Source of the DNA: Isoetes taiwanensis | Lineage: Eukaryota; Streptophyta; Lycopodiopsida; Isoetales; Isoetaceae | Reading direction: 5' to 3' | Assembly (NCBI GenBank): GCA_021234155.1 | Contig: JAJEKV010000180.1 | Coordinates: 620,001-684,000 of the forward strand | Length of the DNA: 64,000 nt | Part shown: positions 59,001 to 64,000 of the stretch, one piece after another | How positions within the stretch are numbered: the stretch's first letter is position 1 | Layout of the letters: every line of letters begins with the position of its first letter | Notes under the pieces: model-generated | Told to the model about the DNA's origin: nothing | The model's database searches: none | What the model saw: only the letters and a program-made list of their open reading frames with translations | Position numbers and translations under genes: made by a program

Positions 59001-61150
59001 GGATCAAATCTAATGGGTTGTTCTACCCGGTGCGGCGCATTGAAGTCTCAAGGAGTATGACATCGCCCAATTGCTTATCTTTGCCGTATGTCATCATATA
59101 GATCGACATAGGGTTCAACCTATCCACATCCGGAAAGTGGGTGTGATAGAAGTTGCTACGCATGTGGAAAGTAGCGTGTCGCCACAAAGAGGGGTCTCAC
59201 ATCGCAGCTTTTGCACACGCACCCACAAGTACCGGTTGTGCTTGTCTGTCTTGAACAAGGAGATTGGATGTGCCAAGGTTGTTCGGTAGTAGCGGGCAAC
59301 CCCCATGCCCCCGGCTTTCTGTGCAAACATTGAAGATTGAGTAGTCTTTGGTATCCCGGCAAGTCGGGTATCCTGTGTCTTGCATGCTCCCATGTTTCCA
59401 TGAGGAAGATGAGATCCATGTCTGCGGCAACCGGAGTTGAGACTATCTCCCTTCTGCCATGGGAAGCCCCGGCAATTCCGGAGACCATGCGAGGCACAAT
59501 TCCTATTTGTTGGCGGGGGTGGGGATTCAAAGGGAAGCAGTGAGAAGGGGGAGGGGAAATGGAAGTGGGCCTGAGATGTGCGAGCAGCGGAAGGTGAGGC
59601 AACTTGAGCAGCCCGAGATGTGCAGCAAATGTAAGGTGAGGCAACTTGAGCGGGGCTTGTGGTCATGAAAGCGTGCGGCAATGGCCCGGCGTGAGGGCCG
59701 GAGGGTTAGTAAGATTAGTAGCAGCATTGGCCGGCTGAAAATTTGCATCTTGCCCCGAATGGATCCTGCAGGCTCCCCTCGTCAATGCGCGAATGCTTTT
59801 AACTTTGGCCAACTTCGTTTCGCGGTCTTCTTGTTGGGCGGGGTCGTCTCGGTCAACATACAAAGGCGATTCCTTTAGCCGCCTACCCGGGCGCAAGATG
59901 GCTGCTTTTTCATATCTGTGAATGTGACCACGGCGGGCGATCACGGGTCTGCCGGGCGCCATGGCGTCTCGCCCTAATAATGTTTACCGCATGGGGAATG
60001 TCATTCGAGCAAGAATCAACATTTGGAGCGGTTAATGAGAGGTCCTCCCCCGCCTCCCCCTGTGAGGCCACGTACCACCACATTGTGGCTTCTCCGTCGA
60101 CTCTTGGAGCTCTCGATTTGGGTCAATCCTGCGGCACTTGAGGGAGTTGTTTCTTTGTCGGCGGGGCATAGGGGCATGGCCTACGTTGAGGCGGGGGGTG
60201 GCATGGGCGGCTTGAAGTGCGATTACTAAACGGCCCAGGCCGGACGCCTTGAGACTCTTAGGCGGTGGGACTGCCGTGGTAGGTCTAGTGGTCTCTCCTT
60301 CACGGCGGGAGCTTAGCTCCTGCTGAAATTATTCTTTGCCTTGTCAATTCCGCATGCAGATTGCAATTGCTCATGGCGTCGCATTGAGGCCCTTGCCTTG
60401 TTTCGGCAATGGGCTGCCCCTCGGCTCTGCATCTTCGATCTTGAGGGGCGGAGGTATGCGGGTTCACGCAGCGAGAGTCCAGCATAGGGTTCATTGCGGA
60501 TGAGGCCACTTCTTGTGTCTCGACCCTACTTTGAAGGGCTCCCAATTGGATACGGCTCTCTTCAAAAGTTGACTGGACTTTTTCGCATCCACGATGGCAG
60601 CCTCCTGACCCTCTCGATAAGCGGGGAGATGGTTACCATTGTCTCTGCTCAACACGTTGCTTGTCATGTGTCATGGTTTCCATGGCGATTGTACAAAGGA
60701 ATCTATCGCGAACTGCATGTCGGCCAAGACTCTTCTTATCCTTACGCCTTTCGGGAGTGCACTGGCGAAGGCCATCTTCCAGTCTTTGTATCACGGTCTC
60801 CATCTTTGGAAACCTGTTTTTTTTCGATAGCCGGTGCCTCTTGAGCAATTTGGGTGTGGAGGCTGCATTTCCTCTGCCAAACAAGCAATTGAGCTCTATT
60901 GCCCCTCGCCATTGCTTGAACATGTTTCGGTGCTCCTCAACTACGGGTTTGGTGGTGGTGGAACCGCGGATCGGCTACCCGCTAGGCTGGAGTATCTGTC
61001 ATATGCCTGTAGAGCTATGCTTGTTGCACGAGACTTTGCCAGCGCTTCTCTTTTCAGTGTGCACCTCAATTTTGCGGTGTCATCCGGCTGCGATTGGGAA
61101 TGGCATCTATGTACTCTCGATGCAGTTTTTTGCCGCCATGTCTGGGCTTA
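56030..61150 (-). mobile_element. Decayed non-LTR retrotransposon (LINE)
   Basis: Minus strand, 5' end at high coordinates. An endonuclease (EEP) domain occupies about 59560-58700: AADMDLIFLMETWEH, IPDLPGYQRL, ESRGHGG, then ARYYRTTLAHPISL and, in another frame, a GDVIL segment. A reverse transcriptase follows from about 58000 to 56860: DFAAAFD, GVPRDLRM, LYERCSCRWFCGTSQPFDSS with IGVR, LSPT, SGDDVDL in place of YADD-V-L, NLAKTKVVF, then the post-RT segment VASTYKYLGVEFPS..KALYAMQN. Frames shift several times and the YADD box is altered, so it is inactive. ORF1 is not clearly recognised at 60000-61150; one 96-codon frame (60923-60633) is Lys/Arg-rich. The 3' end is near 56030-56150, whose sequence recurs at 41310-41480. 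Confidence 0.8.
56853..57880 (-). pseudogene. LINE reverse transcriptase core
   Basis: The most readable part of the LINE. Palm motifs in order on the minus strand: AAAFD (A-type aspartate motif) near 57685, GVRPWMPSLPN where GVRQGCPLSPT is usual near 57520, SGDDVDL near 57390, NLAKTKVV near 57290, and YKYLGVEF near 57200. At least three frame changes and an in-frame stop just after the catalytic DD separate them. Some of these could be sequence errors. Confidence 0.8.
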
Positions 61151-61269
61151 GGTAGAGGGGGCGCATATCGCCACCATCCACATGCATATCGTGGTGTTGG
61201 ATGAAGGGACGCGAGGGCTCGTCCGGCTCTTCTATCCTTGGGGTTGCCATGAATACGGTGTCATCCTAT

Positions 61270-61678
61270 AGAGGCTTGCGAAAGCCTCCAAGCACTTTGA
61301 TGATGCACCACCTCGCCCGTCGCTTTTACGGGCCAAAGCTTCCATGTCGGCAGCGGCAGCTTCCAAGTGCAAGAAGCAAGTTGCAGGCTCTCTCACCTCC
61401 ACGGACACCTGTCTCGAAAGTGTTCAAGTGCATAAATCAAGCGCGGCCTACGCCACCTTACGGGACGCTTTTGTAAAGCCCCCAAACACTTTGATGATGC
61501 ACAACCTCTGTCCTTTTACAGACGCCCGTCTGAAAGCTTCCACGTGTCAGAAGCAGGTGCAGGCTTCCAAGTGCAAGAAGCAAGTGCAGGCTCTTTCACC
61601 TTACAGACACCTGTCTGAAAGTGTTCAAGTGCATAAATCAAGCGCAGCCTCTAGTGCAACCTCTGCCACCTTATAGAC
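61270..61678. repeat. Two ~197-bp tandem units at the LINE 5' side
   Basis: AAAGCCTCCAAGCACTTTGA at 61279 and AAAGCCCCCAAACACTTTGA at 61476 start two units that share GATGATGCAC, GTGTTCAAGTGCATAAATCA and AAGTGCAAGAAGCAAGT. The second unit carries an extra copy of the CAGGTGCAGGCTTCCAAGTG segment. The 91- and 110-codon frames here derive from the repeat. As they lie beyond the 5' end of the minus-strand LINE they could be 5'-UTR monomers. Confidence 0.7.
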
Positions 61679-61924
61679 GCTTGTCTGAAATGAAAATAAG
61701 CTATATATCTTTATAAATTTTAAACATTTGTATTATTATCCTATATTATAATGTTTTAATGTGCGTCCGTTTTCAATCCAGCCCTAGATCCAGCGGTTGC
61801 AATTTGTTTGGCCCTAGATCCAATGGCCCACGTCGACTTTTTTGATCGAACGGTGACAATGAATAAGAAAAAAAAGGGGCCGAAGTTTTTTCCTGTTTAG
61901 ATCAGAAGCTCTACTTTTTAGCTA

Positions 61925-62815
61925 TGGCGGCATGGGGTTTGGAGATGGCCGCAGTGGCGTCTGTTAGGTCTGATATGGTTGACGCAAACATTACGGCACA
62001 TGATTATGATATTTCTCTGCTTCAAGGCGCAAGCTTCACAACCAACACAGCGCCATTTCATCACAGTTGCCCAAACACATGGAAGTTATAGCCGAGCAGC
62101 TACTTAGAGCGTTGAAACTTGCTCATCTACATTTCCAATGCTGCGGCCAACTGCATTCGAAGACTCTGGGCCAAGTCCTGGTGAGTTTATTGAGATTATT
62201 GATGATGTAAAAAGAATTGCTCAAAATGAACCGACTGCTAGAGGATATTCTCAAATCTTCAAATGAAAATGAGCATAAACAGAAGCTTCTTCATCTTCTT
62301 CAGAAAAAAGTAGAACTTGATTATAATGTCATGCAAGAAACAGTGAAATGGTCATCTCAAGTTGAATGCCATGAACGGTCCAACAAAATGTTCTTTAATG
62401 ATCAACGTGATATACAGAGCAAGCGTTAGCTAGGGGAAGCTGGGTTTGCACAAGTTTATGAAACAAATTCATATCAGATGCCTGTGGCTTTAAAAAAATT
62501 CAATGATACTAATAGTTCTTCTGTCAATTACGAGCAGTATGTGCTATCTAATGGCTTCCTCAAGCTGCATGCTTCCAATTCTTCTCATATTGTTAAGGTA
62601 TTTGGTCTTACCAAAGGCAGGCAAAATATTATTCTAGAGTTTATGCAGAAAGACTTGAGAAAGCTGATAACAGAAAGAATAAAAATCAAAATCCTCGATT
62701 TTCAAAGCTGGAATCGATTGACATTATGCTTCACATTGGCAAGGGAATAAAGCATCTACATGACAATGATGTGGTTCACCGCGATTTAAAGTCCCAGAAT
62801 GTGTTGGTAAGCACC
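61925..62815 (+). pseudogene. MLKL/TKL-like protein kinase pseudogene
   Basis: An N-terminal helical part (FIEIIDDVKRIAQ, then after a frameshift MNRLLEDILKSSNENEHKQK, KLLHLLQKKVELDY) leads in frame to a TAG stop at 62427-62429 and then a kinase N-lobe: LGEAGFAQVYE (a G-loop with its second and third glycines reduced), VALKKF with the ATP-binding lysine, HIVKVFGL, IILEFMQKDL. After a second frameshift in an A-rich run near 62690 come LHIGKGIKHLHDNDVV and HRDLKSQNVLV (catalytic loop). Helical bundle plus TKL kinase is the layout of plant MLKL-like proteins. DFG and the C-lobe are not found. At least one stop and two frameshifts make it non-functional. Confidence 0.65.
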
Positions 62816-63770
62816 AGGGATGATAAAGTCATATTCTACTATCATGCATGTTTTAACTTATGTTTTAACTTGAACTGATATGCATTCTGTGGGATGCATG
62901 TGGTGCCCTGCCATTAACATGGGCAATAAGAATGAAGGTTGCGCTCTGTACTACACAAGATTTAAACTGTCTATTATTCTTTAGCTGTCCATCTGTAATC
63001 TTTAGCTAAGGGAGCACTTGCTTTTTAAATGCGCAGATCTGTTGGAGCAGAATATAGATCTCTTATGCTGCCTCATATTGTGCAGTTTGTAGGTCTTTCT
63101 TTAACATACTACTCACACTATATAATTTATAACTTCATGCCAGGATATGTTGATAATGTATATGCTTCTACTATAAGAATTGATGGACCATTTGAAGAAC
63201 GAATTGGAGTACTACGCCAAATAAATACCATGGAATTTTCTACTTTTAATGTTGTTTAAGAAAATCAGCCCAGCTCTTGCTGCTGAGAATAGAGTGGTGC
63301 TTAAAACAACAGAACAGATCCCCTTGAGTGCACTTTAAGTTGCTCATCTGGCCAAAGAGCTGTTGATCTTTCTCGGAAGACAAGATTATGCAGGTTTCGA
63401 GAAATGCTAGCGCTGCTTCTGAGGATGACGGTTTTGGATATCAGATATCATTTCCTTCTGTGCTACTAAAAAATAGGAAGCAATCATGTGCATCTATAAA
63501 GTTATCATTGTGTCCTAACAACCCAGTCCAAGACGACTAAGACAAGGAGGTTAATATGTTTGTTCGTAAGAAATTTCTGAAAAACATGCTTGCCATATTT
63601 ATACCTATCTGCATTGATAAGCCAATCAAAGGAAAAAATCCCCAAGCCGATCCATAAAGTTTCTTCAAAAAGCTACGTTAAAAATATTCCAGAATTTTGT
63701 ACAGAACTACCCAGATAGCTCACTCAATAACTTTTTCTTTTCGTAATATAACATCACATCAGAATTTCAC
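62816..63770 (+). other. Possible second kinase-like fragment and unassigned DNA
   Basis: A 76-codon frame (63029-63259) includes LMLPHIVQFVGLSLTYYSHY followed by IIYNFMPG. This resembles the HPHIVQF.GLS...LV.EFMPG stretch of TKL kinase N-lobes, but it is short and lies downstream of the catalytic loop of the preceding pseudogene, so it would be a separate duplicated piece. The rest shows nothing recognised. Confidence 0.3.
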
Positions 63771-63779
63771 AGGTGATAC

Positions 63780-63940
63780 GATTGTCACGTTTTCTTAATT
63801 TTTATCCAAAATTATCTATTTTCCTTGGTTTTAGAGTGGAAATATTTTATATCATGGGCAACGTTTGCTTAATTCTTATCCAAAATTATTTATTTTCTTT
63901 GGTTTCAGAGTGCAAACATTTTATATCATGGGCAGCATTT
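63780..63940. repeat. ~77-bp tandem duplication
   Basis: TTATCCAAAATTATCTATTTTCC...TTTTATATCATGGGCAACG is followed by TTATCCAAAATTATTTATTTTCT...TTTTATATCATGGGCAGCA; the starts lie near 63803 and 63879. Non-coding. Confidence 0.8.
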
Positions 63941-64000
63941 GTCATCTGCTGGCCTGGTCATAATAACCTGCCTAGATTTTGGCACAACAAAAAATGAGAT

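Overview
This window is nuclear DNA from a land plant. The evidence is a seven-exon gene whose predicted protein matches the plant ZC3HC1/NIPA-like family, short GT-AG introns, Ty1/copia pol debris, a plant-type retrotransposon primer-binding site, several CACTA (En/Spm-type) DNA transposons and long satellite arrays. The satellite and transposon load suggests a large genome. A seed-free vascular plant such as a fern or lycophyte would fit, but that is a guess. Only two loci look like intact genes; most other open frames are translations of repeats.

Layout. 1-5714: tandem satellite with a ~1.11 kb monomer. 5715-8721: a 3 kb foreign block holding a broken PPR gene fragment and a CGTCG-rich stretch resembling transposon subterminal DNA. 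8722-9592: one older satellite monomer, split by a complete-looking 9,022-bp CACTA element (9593-18614) with matching 3-bp target duplications. Inside that element are G/T-rich and A/C-rich inverted arms, a CGTCG array, degenerate Ty1/copia pol, and a 19-20 bp minisatellite around a diverged piece of the same satellite. 18629-19447: an 819-bp insertion flanked by an 11-bp direct repeat. 19448-36059: satellite again, organised first as short-long dimers and then as A-B dimers (~2.23 kb higher-order repeat). 36060-40728: the array edge, where an A-B-X module is tandemly duplicated and X ends in a CACTA-type terminus at 40728.

40880-64000 is the gene-bearing side. 41647-45282 is the ZC3HC1-like gene (682 aa, seven exons, all junction phases agree). 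46658-46963 is a small intronless gene for a 101-aa protein I do not recognise; its first residues resemble the histone H3 tail. After that come relics: an ABC-transporter exon (48839-48938, minus), a 195-bp CACTA miniature element with TCT target duplication (51100-51294), a SINE-like dimer, an MCM7 exon with a stop (53432-53605, minus), an unidentified gene broken by stops and a frameshift (53987-55898, minus), a decayed LINE (about 56030-61150, minus) and a MLKL/TKL-like kinase pseudogene (61925-62815).

Functionally, the two intact genes look unrelated. The main story is nested mobile DNA: satellite first, then a CACTA element and a second element into one monomer, with CACTA-type DNA at the array borders. 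Much of the monomer-to-monomer difference is 1-4 nt indels at C/G-rich CNG-like sites, so part of the apparent divergence may be a sequencing or consensus artefact.
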